From Microcella sp. (GTDB lineage Bacteria > Actinomycetota > Actinomycetes > Actinomycetales > Microbacteriaceae): a stretch of 64,000 bases of DNA. Of this stretch, positions 26,723 to 37,694 are shown piece after piece (position 1 is the stretch's first letter; each line of letters begins with the position of its first letter). The position numbers were made by a program, and so were the translations under genes. Where the stretch lies: positions 62,001-126,000 of the forward strand of contig NZ_CP075524.1 in assembly GCF_025808395.1 (NCBI RefSeq), in the 5' to 3' direction. Under the pieces are notes generated by a model, which did not search any database, had not been told where the DNA came from, and worked only from the letters and a program-made list of their open reading frames with translations.

Positions 26723-27544
26723 CTAAGGGGCGGGGGGTGCGAAGAGGCCGGGCCAGGCGGCCGCTGCCCACGCGTAGCCGACGAACACCGCCGCGTCGAT
26801 GAGAAAGTGCGCGAAGACGAGCGGCAGCAGCCGACCGTAGCGCGTGTAGAGCCAGCCGAACAGCACGCCCATGGCGAAGTTGCCGATGAACCCGCCGAAC
26901 CCTTGGTAGAGGTGGTAGGTGGCACGCAGCAGAGCACTCGTGAGAATGATCGCCCACGGCCCCCAGCGCAGGTCGCGCAAGCGTGCGAACAGATATCCGA
27001 CGACGATCACCTCCTCGACGATGCCAGCGCGCGCGGCCGCGAGCAGCAGCACCGGCACCGTCCACCAGTGCTCATCGAGGGCGGTCGGTACAACAGTCAC
27101 GGTCAGGCCGAGTTCGCGCCCGGCGAGGTAGACGAACAGGCCGGGCACGCCGATGAGCAGCGCCAGCCCCACGCCGTCGCGGGCGTCGCGCCACGGCCTC
27201 GAGCCGTCGATGCCGAGGCGGCCAAGGTGGGGGCGGGTCGTGCTCCAGAGCAGAAAGACCACAAGAGCCACCGGCACGAGGTCGGCGACGACGCCGAGCA
27301 GCTGGTAGATCAGATCGAAGATCGGTCGTTCGCTGCGCGACGGGTTCAGGGTGGCCGTCTGATCGCCGAGCGGCACCTCGCGCGTGAGCCGATTGATGAT
27401 GGCGACGAGCGAGTACACGGCGCTGATGCCGAGTGTCAGGCCGAGCACGATGAGTATCTCTGCTCGCAGGCGCCGCGGGCTCGGGCGAGCGGCGGGCGCG
27501 AGGGGGGCATCCGGTGGCAACGGCACGCCCCCATTCTCGGTCAC
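26723..27544 (-). CDS. CPBP-family intramembrane protease/Abi-like protein
   Basis: 273 residues, about eight hydrophobic helices. The CPBP motifs are visible: EEVIVVGYLFARLRD (motif 1 with two glutamates), HLYQGFGGFIGNFAMG (motif 2 histidine) and HFLIDAAVF (motif 3). Members are predicted metalloproteases; actinobacterial examples have unknown targets. GTG 27544 is preferred since the frame upstream is arginine-rich and unlike membrane-protein N-termini. It ends at the hairpin cluster shared with gcvP. Confidence 0.82.
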   Translation of the reverse strand: MTENGGVPLPPDAPLAPAARPSPRRLRAEILIVLGLTLGISAVYSLVAIINRLTREVPLGDQTATLNPSRSERPIFDLIYQLLGVVADLVPVALVVFLLWSTTRPHLGRLGIDGSRPWRDARDGVGLALLIGVPGLFVYLAGRELGLTVTVVPTALDEHWWTVPVLLLAAARAGIVEEVIVVGYLFARLRDLRWGPWAIILTSALLRATYHLYQGFGGFIGNFAMGVLFGWLYTRYGRLLPLVFAHFLIDAAVFVGYAWAAAAWPGLFAPPAP

Positions 27545-27778
27545 CCCGCCCTCGACGGCGACGCGGTCGACCCGGCGCCTTGTGCAGAACCGGCAAGGTG
27601 ACCAGTTGCGATGTGTCGAAATTGTCGGGTGGCGACAGGCGCTCGGGCGGTGTGATGGGCGCCGTCGTCGCACGTTCACCTGGTGCGGTGAAAGATCTGA
27701 CCAATGGCGCACGATTGTTGCGTATGGTGGGGGATGCTCTGCACCAATCCTGCGTTTGTGCTCGGTAGCGCGCGGTGG

Positions 27779-27810
27779 CGTTACCGGTGTGTAACGAAAC
27801 GGCCTACAGT
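27779..27810 (+). promoter_or_regulatory. Inverted repeat and candidate -10 upstream of the peptide-transporter operon
   Basis: CGTTAC (27779-27784) and GTAACG (27791-27796) form a 6-bp dyad, followed by TACAGT (27805-27810), a fair -10, about 100 bases before the binding-protein start. It may be an operator or just part of the leader. The remainder of 27545-27910 has no gene; a strong AGGAGG site at 27901-27906 serves the TTG start. Confidence 0.4.
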
Positions 27811-27910
27811 TTGGCGGGGGTGTCTCTGGGTATCTAGGGTCGAACCCAACAGGCGCGTCGGTGCGCTCACGAGATGTGCCGCCGCGTATCCATCTTGCAC
27901 AGGAGGAAAA

Positions 27911-29701
27911 TTGCGTATCAGCAGATTCGGGGTCGCCGGCATTGCCGCGATCGCGGCGAGCACCCTTGTGGTGAGCGCCTGCGCGACACCCTATGAGTCC
28001 GAAGTCATCGAGGGCACAGAGATCACTGTGGCCTGGAACGACCTCATCAACGAGTTCAACCCGAACAGCGCGAGCGGCAACAACACCGCCAACGCGATCG
28101 TCACCTACATGACGAGCTCAGGGTTCAACTACTACAACAGCGACCCCGCGCTCATCGACGACACCGGCTTCGGCACCTACGAGAAGACGAGCGACGACCC
28201 GCTGACGGTGGAGTACACCATCAACGACGGCGTGGTCTGGTCTGACGGAGTCGACATCGACGCCGCCGACCTGCTGCTCGCCTGGGTCACCATCTTCGCC
28301 GGTGTGACCGACGCCGATGGCAACCCGCTCTTCCTGCACGCCAACCCGCGCGCTGAGCTCGCCACCGCGACTCCCGAGATCGACGGCCGCAAGCTGACCC
28401 TCGTCTACGACATCGCGTACGTCGACTGGCCCACGCAGTTCGGTCTCGGCGTCTCGGCGCACGGCACCGTGCAGATGGCCTACCCCGAGATCGAAGACGC
28501 TGGCGAAGCCAAGCGACTGCTGATCGAGGCGATTCAGGAGAAGGACGTCGAGTGGCTGACCCCGGTCGCCGAGGCCTGGAACACCGGCTACCAGTCGCCG
28601 AACACTCCTGAGAACCCGCTGGTGACGCTCTCGAGCGGCCAGTACGTGGTCGAAGAGCTCGTCGAAGACAGCTACGTCACGCTCGTCGCCAACGAGCGCT
28701 ACACCTGGGGCCCGAGCCCCAAGTACGAGCGCATCACGGTGCGCGAGATCAGCGACCCGACGGCCGCTGTGCAGGCCGTCGACAACGGTGACGTGCAGGT
28801 GGCCTCGGGCCAGCCCACGCCCGACGTGCTGCAGCTCGTGCAGGCGCTCAGCAACGGTGAGTACGCCACGGGTGACGAAGCGACCTACGAGCACGTCGAC
28901 CTGACGTTCAACAACGGGGGTCCCTTCGACCCCGCTGCCTACGATGGCGACGCTGAGACCGCGAAGCTCGTGCGTCAGGCGTTCCTCTCGGTGATCCCGC
29001 GTCAGCAGATCATCGACACGCTCATCGCGCCGCTGAACCCCAACGCCGAGATCCGTAACTCGATCCTGCTCATCCCCGGCTCGCCCGGATACGACGACAT
29101 GGTCGCGCAGAACGGTTCGGCGTTCTACTCCGAGAGCGGCACCGAGGCTGGCATCGCCCAGGCTCGCGACCTGCTCGCGCAGGCTGGCGTCGAGACGCCG
29201 GTGGATGTTCGCTTCTGGTACCCCGAGGGCAACGTTCGTCGTGCCGCTGAGTTCGAGCTGATCGCCCAGGCGGGCGCCCAGGCCGGCTTCAACGTCATCG
29301 ACACCTCAGAGCCCAACTGGGAGTTCACCGACCCGTCGATCAACCCCGTGAACCCGCACGACGCGGTCATCTTCGCGTGGCAGTCGACGAGCCTCGCGGT
29401 GACGGGTTCTGACCAGTTCCTCGGAACCGGCCAGCCCTCGAACTTCGGTGGCTACTCGAACACCGAGGTCGACCGTCTGCTGAAGAGCCTCGAGACCGAG
29501 CTCGACGAGGCGCGTCAGATCGAGATCCAGATTGAGGTCGAGAAGCTCCTCTGGGAGGACGCTTACGGCACCACGATCTTCCAGTTCCCCGGTCTGACCT
29601 GGTGGGACGCGGGAGTCGAGGGCATCGACCCGAGCCCGCTGTCGCCGACCTACTTCTGGAACTTCTGGGAGTGGGCACCGGTCGGAGCGGTTGCGCAGTA
29701 A
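27911..29701 (+). CDS. ABC transporter substrate-binding lipoprotein, peptide (SBP_bac_5) family
   Basis: 596 residues. The signal peptide ends in the lipobox LVVSAC, placing the protein outside, anchored to the membrane. The remainder is a family-5 peptide/opine binding protein: YTINDGVVWSDGVDIDAADL, IRNSILLIPGSPGYDDMVAQ, and a C-terminal FQFPGLTWWDAGVEG. The TTG start at 27911 is set by the perfect AGGAGG 4 nt upstream and by the signal peptide. It is first in an operon with two permeases and a double ATPase. The ligand is likely an oligopeptide (family knowledge). Confidence 0.92.
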   Translation: MRISRFGVAGIAAIAASTLVVSACATPYESEVIEGTEITVAWNDLINEFNPNSASGNNTANAIVTYMTSSGFNYYNSDPALIDDTGFGTYEKTSDDPLTVEYTINDGVVWSDGVDIDAADLLLAWVTIFAGVTDADGNPLFLHANPRAELATATPEIDGRKLTLVYDIAYVDWPTQFGLGVSAHGTVQMAYPEIEDAGEAKRLLIEAIQEKDVEWLTPVAEAWNTGYQSPNTPENPLVTLSSGQYVVEELVEDSYVTLVANERYTWGPSPKYERITVREISDPTAAVQAVDNGDVQVASGQPTPDVLQLVQALSNGEYATGDEATYEHVDLTFNNGGPFDPAAYDGDAETAKLVRQAFLSVIPRQQIIDTLIAPLNPNAEIRNSILLIPGSPGYDDMVAQNGSAFYSESGTEAGIAQARDLLAQAGVETPVDVRFWYPEGNVRRAAEFELIAQAGAQAGFNVIDTSEPNWEFTDPSINPVNPHDAVIFAWQSTSLAVTGSDQFLGTGQPSNFGGYSNTEVDRLLKSLETELDEARQIEIQIEVEKLLWEDAYGTTIFQFPGLTWWDAGVEGIDPSPLSPTYFWNFWEWAPVGAVAQ

Positions 29702-29717
29702 GCGCTGATCCGATCAC

Positions 29718-29801
29718 GGTCGGGTCGTCGAGCGATCGACGGCCCGACCACGGATAGCCCCGCCGCGGTGCCGGTCGCTCAGCTCGAGTGACCGGCACCG
29801 C
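29718..29801 (+). repeat. Two strong stem-loops between binding protein and permease genes
   Basis: Stem 1: GGTCGGG-T-CGTCGA, loop GCGA, TCGACG-G-CCCGACC (29718-29749). Stem 2: a perfect 12-bp pair GCGGTGCCGGTC (29765-29776) with GACCGGCACCGC (29790-29801). Neither is followed by a T run. In transporter operons such stems commonly protect the binding-protein mRNA or attenuate read-through, giving more binding protein than permease (inference). They fill the 129-base gap. Confidence 0.6.
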
Positions 29802-29830
29802 GCATCCCACTCGATCTCGGAAAGTTCCTC

Positions 29831-31375
29831 GTGCTCACTTTCGTGCTCCGGCGCACTCTTGCAACCATCGTCGTGCTGCTGATCGCGTCGTTCGTGGTCT
29901 ATCAGCTCACCGCCAACTCGGGTGACCCCCTCGAGCAGCTGCGCGGCAGTCGCGACCCCGACGCCCAGCAGAAGATGGCAGACCTCAGTCGCCGTCTCGA
30001 CCTCGACACACCTCCCCTGCTGCGCTACTTCAAGTGGCTCGGCGGAGCGGCAGGCTGCCTCATCGGCCGCTGCGACCTCGGCATCTCGGTCTCGCGCGGC
30101 GACCAGCCCGTCATCAACGCGATCGGCACCGCTGCAGCATCGACGCTGCAACTGGTCACGCTCGCCACCATCCTCGCCATCCTGGTCGGCGTCGCCATCG
30201 GCATGACGACCGCGTTGCGCCAGTACTCGGGCTACGACTACACCGTCACCCTCTTCGCCTTCATCTTCTACTCGCTGCCCATCTTCTGGGTCGCGGTGCT
30301 GCTCAAAGAGTACGGAGCGATCCGCTTCAACCAGTTCCTCAGCAATCCAGAGTTTCCGTGGTGGTTCATTCTGATAGCGACGCTCGGGCTCGGCTTCATA
30401 GGCTCTGCCGTCGTCGGCGGCGAGATCAGAACCCGATTGCGCAGCTTCGCGCTCGTGGGTGGAGCAACCGCGGCCTTCTTGATCTTCTTGCAGGTGACGC
30501 AGTGGCTCGCGAGCCCGTCGCTCGGCATCATCGGCGTGGTCGTGCTGAGCGTGCTCATCGCTGCCATCGTGGTCGTGCTCTCGACCGGTGTCACCAACCG
30601 CCGCGCCCTGCTGACCGCGGGCATCATGATCGCGGCCGCGGCTGCGCTGTGGTACCCCTTCCAGTTCTTGTTCTTCTACCTGAAGAACCCGCTGTCGATC
30701 GTGATCGCGCTCGTCGTGCTCGTGGGCATCGGCCTCATCGCGGGCTTCTTCACCGGAGGCGATGACAAGCGCATCATGATGCGAGTCGGTGTGCTGATCG
30801 GCGGCCTGCAGCTCTTGCCGTTCATCCTCGACCAGATGCTGTTGCGCTGGGACGACTACCTGCGGCTGATCCCGCTCTCGAACGGCGTCATCTCGACGAT
30901 CGGCGCGACGACGCCGTCACTGGCCCGCGTCGACGACATGTGGATGCACTTCCTCGACAGTTCTGCCCACTTGGTTCTGCCGACCATCGCGCTCATGATC
31001 ATCTCGGTGGCTGGCTACACCCGCTACGCACGGGCGAGCCTGCTCGAGGTCTTGAACCAGGACTACATCCGTACCGCTCGCGCGAAGGGCCTCACCGAGC
31101 GCACTGTGGTCATGCGTCACGCGTTCCGCAACGCCATGATCCCGATCGCGACGATCGTCGCCGTCGACATCGGCGCCGTGATCGGTGGGGCTGTCATCAC
31201 CGAGCAGGTGTTCGCCTGGCAAGGAATGGGGCAGCTCTTCACGCAGGGCTTGAGAGCCGTCGACGTCAATCTCGTGATGGGCTTCTTCCTCGTCACGGGC
31301 GTGCTGACGGTGGTGTTCAACGTTGTTGCCGACCTGCTGTACTCGGCGCTCGACCCCAGAATCCGAGTGAGCTGA
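29831..31375 (+). CDS. ABC transporter permease, OppB/DppB type, extended
   Basis: 514 residues, roughly 180 longer than usual OppB/DppB. The ends are typical: FVLRRTLATIVVLLIASFVV opening, and a C-terminal EAA loop around 410-435 (ARAKGLTERTVVMRHAFRNA) followed by MGFFLVTGVLTVVFNVVADL. The surplus lies in the middle (about 170-370), where extra hydrophobic segments sit between the third helix and the conserved core. Such long forms occur in actinobacteria. GTG 29831 start. Pairs with the permease at 31377 to form the channel. Confidence 0.88.
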   Translation: MLTFVLRRTLATIVVLLIASFVVYQLTANSGDPLEQLRGSRDPDAQQKMADLSRRLDLDTPPLLRYFKWLGGAAGCLIGRCDLGISVSRGDQPVINAIGTAAASTLQLVTLATILAILVGVAIGMTTALRQYSGYDYTVTLFAFIFYSLPIFWVAVLLKEYGAIRFNQFLSNPEFPWWFILIATLGLGFIGSAVVGGEIRTRLRSFALVGGATAAFLIFLQVTQWLASPSLGIIGVVVLSVLIAAIVVVLSTGVTNRRALLTAGIMIAAAAALWYPFQFLFFYLKNPLSIVIALVVLVGIGLIAGFFTGGDDKRIMMRVGVLIGGLQLLPFILDQMLLRWDDYLRLIPLSNGVISTIGATTPSLARVDDMWMHFLDSSAHLVLPTIALMIISVAGYTRYARASLLEVLNQDYIRTARAKGLTERTVVMRHAFRNAMIPIATIVAVDIGAVIGGAVITEQVFAWQGMGQLFTQGLRAVDVNLVMGFFLVTGVLTVVFNVVADLLYSALDPRIRVS

Positions 31376-31376
31376 C

Positions 31377-32516
31377 ATGGCCAAGAAATCGACACCTCCC
31401 GTGACCGCACTGCCCGCCGATGAGTCGCGCGGCAACGAGATCACCATCGAGCAGAGGGCCACTGAAGGTCTCAGCCTCGGCACGCTCGTGCGCCGCAAGT
31501 TCTTCAGGCACAAGGTCGCGGTCGCCGCGCTCTTCGTGCTCGGATTCATCGTGCTGGTGGCGTTCACCTCGGTGGGAACAGTGGTCGGCGGCTCGGGCCG
31601 GCTGGTGGCCGACCCCGAGACGGGTCGGCTCGCCGTCGACGGCTTCAGAATCGCCGGCTGGTGGAAGTACAACTGGTACGAGTCGTACGCCCTCGTGAAC
31701 CCGGGCGGTGCGCCGACGCTCACCCTGTGGCCGTTCGCGATCGGCGAGCACCCGTTCGGTCAAGACACGACGGGCAAAGACATCTTCGCCCGCGTGATGC
31801 GCGGCACGCAGCAGTCGATCACCGTCATCGTGCTCGTCGGTGTGCTCTCGACGGTCATCGGCACGACGATCGGTGCGACCGCCGGGTACTTCCGCGGCAA
31901 GGTCGACTCGCTCCTCATGCGCGGCACCGACGTGATTCTGATCATCCCGCTGCTCGTGCTCGGCGCCGTGCTCGGCCGCTCGGTGGGTGGCAACACGATC
32001 GCCCTCGGCATTCTGCTCGGGCTGATCGCCTGGCCGCTGCTCGCTCGACTCGTGCGAGCCGAGTTCTTGGCGCTGCGTGAGCGCGAGTTCGTCGACGCGG
32101 CTCGCGTCGCCGGCGCGAAAGACGGTCGCATCATCTTCCGGCACATTCTGCCGAACACCGTCGGCGTGATCATCGTCAACGCGACGCTGCTCATGAGTGC
32201 GGCCATTCTCATCGAGACCTCGTTGAGCTTTCTCGGATTCGGCGTGAAGACTCCCGACATCTCGCTGGGTCAGATCATCAGCGAGTACCAGGGTGCGTTC
32301 AACACGAGGCCATGGCTGTTCTGGTGGCCCGGTCTCTTCATCATCATCATCGCCCTCGCGATCAACTTCGTCGGCGACGGGCTGCGCGACGCATTCGACC
32401 CGCGTCAGAAGGGCATGCCGAACCTGCGCCCGCTGCGCAAGCAGGCCTCTGACCTGGTGCGCGGCTGGGTGGCGGGCAGCCGTCGTGAGCGCGACACCAC
32501 CTCGCTGAGGCAGTGA
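31377..32516 (+). CDS. ABC transporter permease, OppC/DppC type
   Basis: 379 residues. Cytoplasmic N-terminal tail, first helix near 45-65, then a periplasm-like insert and five helices; EAA loop REFVDAARVAGAKDGRIIFR (about 237-256), and a C-terminal LFIIIIALAINFVGDGLRDA segment with DPRQ after it, all diagnostic. It starts one base after the stop of the first permease, so it is translationally coupled. Confidence 0.92.
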   Translation: MAKKSTPPVTALPADESRGNEITIEQRATEGLSLGTLVRRKFFRHKVAVAALFVLGFIVLVAFTSVGTVVGGSGRLVADPETGRLAVDGFRIAGWWKYNWYESYALVNPGGAPTLTLWPFAIGEHPFGQDTTGKDIFARVMRGTQQSITVIVLVGVLSTVIGTTIGATAGYFRGKVDSLLMRGTDVILIIPLLVLGAVLGRSVGGNTIALGILLGLIAWPLLARLVRAEFLALREREFVDAARVAGAKDGRIIFRHILPNTVGVIIVNATLLMSAAILIETSLSFLGFGVKTPDISLGQIISEYQGAFNTRPWLFWWPGLFIIIIALAINFVGDGLRDAFDPRQKGMPNLRPLRKQASDLVRGWVAGSRRERDTTSLRQ

Positions 32517-32551
32517 CGACGATGATGCCGAGACTGGTGGCCGCGCGCCGC

Positions 32552-33163
32552 TCAGATCAGCGCAAGCACTGCCCAGATGGTCAGCGCCGCGGCGATGCCG
32601 AGGGTCGCCACGTGCCACCGTCGGTGCACGGGCTGGCCGTCAGCGGGCGACTCGCCCTGCGCATCGCGCCAGCGATCCCACGCGCGGCGAACGATCTCGG
32701 CGGCCTGACCCGAGTCGCTCGACAGCGCATCGCCGGGGCGGATGGTTCCGGCCAGGTAGGTGTCAGCGGCGAGGTTCTGATTCTCGCCTTTGGTCACGCG
32801 GTACAGGCCGTGCCTGCTCGGCGCCGGAGCGGCCCAGGCTGTCACGACGCCCGACGTGGTCTGCAGCGTCAGGGCCCACCGCGTGTCGATGGTGCGGATG
32901 CTCGCCCACGGCACCTGGGTGGTGGCGATGACCCCGACCACCGTGACGCCCGAGTCGTCGACCACCACGGCGGGTCGCCAGTAGGCGGCCCAGCCGAAGC
33001 CGCCGATGAGCGCGAGCACGGGCAGCACGGTGAGGGCGCCGGCAGCGCCCTCGGTCATGACGACCGCGACCAGAGCCACCAGCGCGCCTCCCGAGATGAT
33101 GCCGGCGAGCACGCGGCTGCTGGTCGATCGAAACACGATGGGCTGCCCAGTCACGACGACCAT
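32552..33163 (-). CDS. PH-domain-like membrane protein
   Basis: About 203 residues from ATG 33163; an upstream in-frame ATG at 33181 and a GTG/ATG further up are alternatives. Two helices near the N-terminus (VLAGIISGGALVALVAVVMT; ALTVLPVLALIGGFGWAAYW) precede a bacterial PH-like domain (VVDDSGVTVVGVIATTQVPW) and a final helix. Function unknown. It lies on the opposite strand inside the peptide-transporter operon, between the second permease and the ATPase gene, with 56 bases to the divergent ATPase start. Confidence 0.72.
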   Translation of the reverse strand: MVVVTGQPIVFRSTSSRVLAGIISGGALVALVAVVMTEGAAGALTVLPVLALIGGFGWAAYWRPAVVVDDSGVTVVGVIATTQVPWASIRTIDTRWALTLQTTSGVVTAWAAPAPSRHGLYRVTKGENQNLAADTYLAGTIRPGDALSSDSGQAAEIVRRAWDRWRDAQGESPADGQPVHRRWHVATLGIAAALTIWAVLALI

Positions 33164-33219
33164 CGTGCCACGGCCACCCATGACGACGGCGACGAGAGCC
33201 ACAGAGAGCGAGAAGCACA

Positions 33220-34890
33220 GTGACCGAGACAACGACGCCGAAGGCGCCGATTCTGGAAGCGACCGACTTGGGAGTCGACTTCTGGGTCGAGGGCGAGTGG
33301 GTGACCGCAGCTGAGGGAGTCACCTATTCGGTGCAGCCGGGTGAGGTGCTCGCCATCGTCGGCGAGTCAGGGTCGGGCAAGAGCACGTCGTCGATGGCGC
33401 TGCTCGGCCTGCTGCCGCAGAACGGCCGAGCCTCGGGCAGCGTCAGGCTCAAGGGCGAAGAGCTCATCGACGCTCCCCTCGAGCGACTGCGCGAGATCAG
33501 AGGCAGCGGCATCGCCGTCATCTTCCAAGAGCCCATGACCGCGCTCAACCCGGTCTACACCGTCGGGTTCCAGATCGTCGAAGCGCTCAAGGTGCACAAC
33601 CCGCGCATGCTGCGCAAGGCGGCGCGCGAACGTGCGCTCGAGCTGCTGCGGCTCGTCGAGATGCCCGACCCCCAGAAGGCATTCGACTCGTACCCGCACC
33701 AGTTGTCGGGCGGGCAGCGCCAGCGCGCGATGATCGCGCAGTCGCTGTCATGCGACCCCGCGCTGCTCATCGCCGATGAGCCGACGACGGCTCTCGACGT
33801 GACGGTGCAGGCCGAGATCATCGACCTGCTGCGCGACCTGAACGCTCGCCTCGGCAGCGGCATCATCCTCATCACGCACGACATGGGAGTGGTGGCCGAC
33901 CTCGCCGACTCGGTCATCGTCATGAAAGACGGCAAAGTCGTCGAGTCGGGTTCGGTGCGGCAGATCTTCAAGAAGCCCGAGCACCCCTACACCCAGGCGC
34001 TGCTGGCGGCGGTTCCGCACCTCGGCACCGGCATTGCGGCCGAAGAGAGCATCGCGCACCGTGAGCCCGGAGTCGAGCCCGTCTTGCGCATGAGCGACCT
34101 GGTCGTCGAGTACCCGAAGCGCGGTCGAGTGCCCGCCTTCCGCGCCGTCGACAGCGCGAACCTCGAGATCTATCCGGGTGAAGTGCTCGGGCTTGTCGGC
34201 GAGTCGGGCTCGGGCAAGACGACGATCGCTCGCGCCGTTGTGGGCCTCATGCCCGCAACGAGCGGTGAGCTGTCGGTGGCCGGCCAGAACATGGTCGGGG
34301 TTCGCAGAGACGATCTGCGCAGCATCCGTCGCAAGATCGGCATCGTGTTTCAAGACCCCGGCTCGTCGCTCAACCCGCGCTGGCCGATCGGCGACTCGAT
34401 CGGTGAGCCGCTGCAGCTGGCCGGCGAGAAAGACGAGAAGGTGGTGACGGCCAGGGTCGAGCACCTGCTCGAGATGGTCGAGCTTCCGCAGAGCTACCGC
34501 AACCGTTTTCCGCACGAGCTCTCGGGGGGCCAGCGGCAGCGGGTCGGCATCGCCCGTGCGCTCGCGCTCTCACCCAAGCTGCTTGTCGCCGATGAGCCGA
34601 CCAGCGCCCTCGACGTCTCGGTGCAGGCCCGCGTGCTCGCGATTCTGCAGCAGATTCAGCGCGAGCAGCAGTTCGCGATCTTGTTCGTGAGCCACGACCT
34701 CGCCGTCGTCGACCTGCTGGCCGACCGCATCGCGGTGATGCACCGCGGCGTCATCGTCGAGCAGGGCTCGAAAGAGCAGATTCTGCGCAACCCGCAGCAG
34801 GACTACACGAGGCGTCTCATCGCCGCGGTGCCGGTGCCCGACCCTGACGAGCAGCGCGAACGACGCGAAGCGCGACGCGTCGCCGGCTAG
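33220..34890 (+). CDS. Fused double ATPase of peptide ABC transporter (DppD-DppF type)
   Basis: 556 residues with two complete ATPase domains. Domain 1: P-loop GESGSGKST (48-56), signature LSGGQRQRAMIAQSLS, Walker B LLIADEPT. Domain 2: P-loop GESGSGKTT (327-335), LSGGQRQRVGIARALA, LLVADEPT. Each is followed by the oligopeptide-type C-terminal HPYTQALL or DYTRRLI region. It energises the transporter encoded upstream. GTG 33220. The antisense gene at 32552 separates it from the rest of the operon, so it may need its own promoter. Confidence 0.93.
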   Translation: MTETTTPKAPILEATDLGVDFWVEGEWVTAAEGVTYSVQPGEVLAIVGESGSGKSTSSMALLGLLPQNGRASGSVRLKGEELIDAPLERLREIRGSGIAVIFQEPMTALNPVYTVGFQIVEALKVHNPRMLRKAARERALELLRLVEMPDPQKAFDSYPHQLSGGQRQRAMIAQSLSCDPALLIADEPTTALDVTVQAEIIDLLRDLNARLGSGIILITHDMGVVADLADSVIVMKDGKVVESGSVRQIFKKPEHPYTQALLAAVPHLGTGIAAEESIAHREPGVEPVLRMSDLVVEYPKRGRVPAFRAVDSANLEIYPGEVLGLVGESGSGKTTIARAVVGLMPATSGELSVAGQNMVGVRRDDLRSIRRKIGIVFQDPGSSLNPRWPIGDSIGEPLQLAGEKDEKVVTARVEHLLEMVELPQSYRNRFPHELSGGQRQRVGIARALALSPKLLVADEPTSALDVSVQARVLAILQQIQREQQFAILFVSHDLAVVDLLADRIAVMHRGVIVEQGSKEQILRNPQQDYTRRLIAAVPVPDPDEQRERREARRVAG

Positions 34891-34964
34891 GGCTCACGAG
34901 GGGCTGACGATCGCGCTGCAGGGCTGCGAACCGAAGTCGGCTCGCAGTCTGGGAGGATAGACCA

Positions 34965-36872
<1,908 letters not shown>

Positions 36873-36894
36873 GTGGTTCAGTTAGGCTGAACAG

Positions 36895-37683
36895 GTGAAG
36901 ATCGCGCGGTTCAGCACCGGAGAAGACCCGCAGTTCGGCATCGTCGACGACGACGAACTCGTGGTGCTCGCCGGAGACCCCATGTTTCACGGCTACGAGA
37001 CCACGGGCGAGCGCGTGAGGCTCGCTGACGCGCGCATTCTTGCGCCGGTCATCCCGCGTTCGAAGGTGGTCTGCATCGGCATGAACTTCGCCGCCCACGT
37101 GCAGACCATGCAGTACGACGGGCCGCAGAACCCGCTGATCTTCTTGAAGCCGAACACCGCGGTGATCGGGCCGGACGAGCCGATCATTCTGCCTCCCGTC
37201 GACGGTCGCATCACGCACGAGGGCGAGCTCGTCGTGGTCATCGGCGCCGTTGCCAAACGGGTGAAGCGAGAGAACTGGCGAGACGTCGTCTTCGGGTACA
37301 CGATCGGCAACGACGTGTCTGCACGAGACGTGATGTTCGCCGACGGGCAGTGGGCGCGTGCGAAGGGCTTCGACACCTTCGCCCCCATCGGCCCGTTCAT
37401 CGAGACCGAGCTCGACCCGTCGAACCTTGAGATCACGACGTTCGTCGACGGCGAGCCGCGTCGGGCAGGCAACACTCGAGACATGATCTACGGCGTGCCC
37501 GAGATCATCGAGTTCGTCAGCGACGCGTGGACCCTGCTGCCCGGTGACATCATCATGACGGGCACGCCAGACGGCCTGGGCGGCTTCACCGACGGCCAGA
37601 CGGTCGAGATCACCATCGAGGGTCTCGGCACCCTGCGCAATCCGGCGAAGAACCGCGACGACCGCGTCGACGAACCGGCCTGA
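36895..37683 (+). CDS. Fumarylacetoacetate hydrolase (FAH) family protein
   Basis: 262 residues. FAH-fold enzymes hydrolyse or decarboxylate C-C bonds in 2-oxo acids using a divalent metal. Metal-ligand region: THEGELVVVIG (E near 107), the later GYTIGNDVSARDVMFADGQW, and DIIMTGTPDGLGGFTDGQTV. Members include acylpyruvases and the oxaloacetate tautomerase/decarboxylase group; the substrate is not clear. GTG 36895 is 6 nt from TAGGCT (36883-36888). Confidence 0.88.
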   Translation: MKIARFSTGEDPQFGIVDDDELVVLAGDPMFHGYETTGERVRLADARILAPVIPRSKVVCIGMNFAAHVQTMQYDGPQNPLIFLKPNTAVIGPDEPIILPPVDGRITHEGELVVVIGAVAKRVKRENWRDVVFGYTIGNDVSARDVMFADGQWARAKGFDTFAPIGPFIETELDPSNLEITTFVDGEPRRAGNTRDMIYGVPEIIEFVSDAWTLLPGDIIMTGTPDGLGGFTDGQTVEITIEGLGTLRNPAKNRDDRVDEPA

Positions 37684-37694
37684 GCTCGCCTTCA

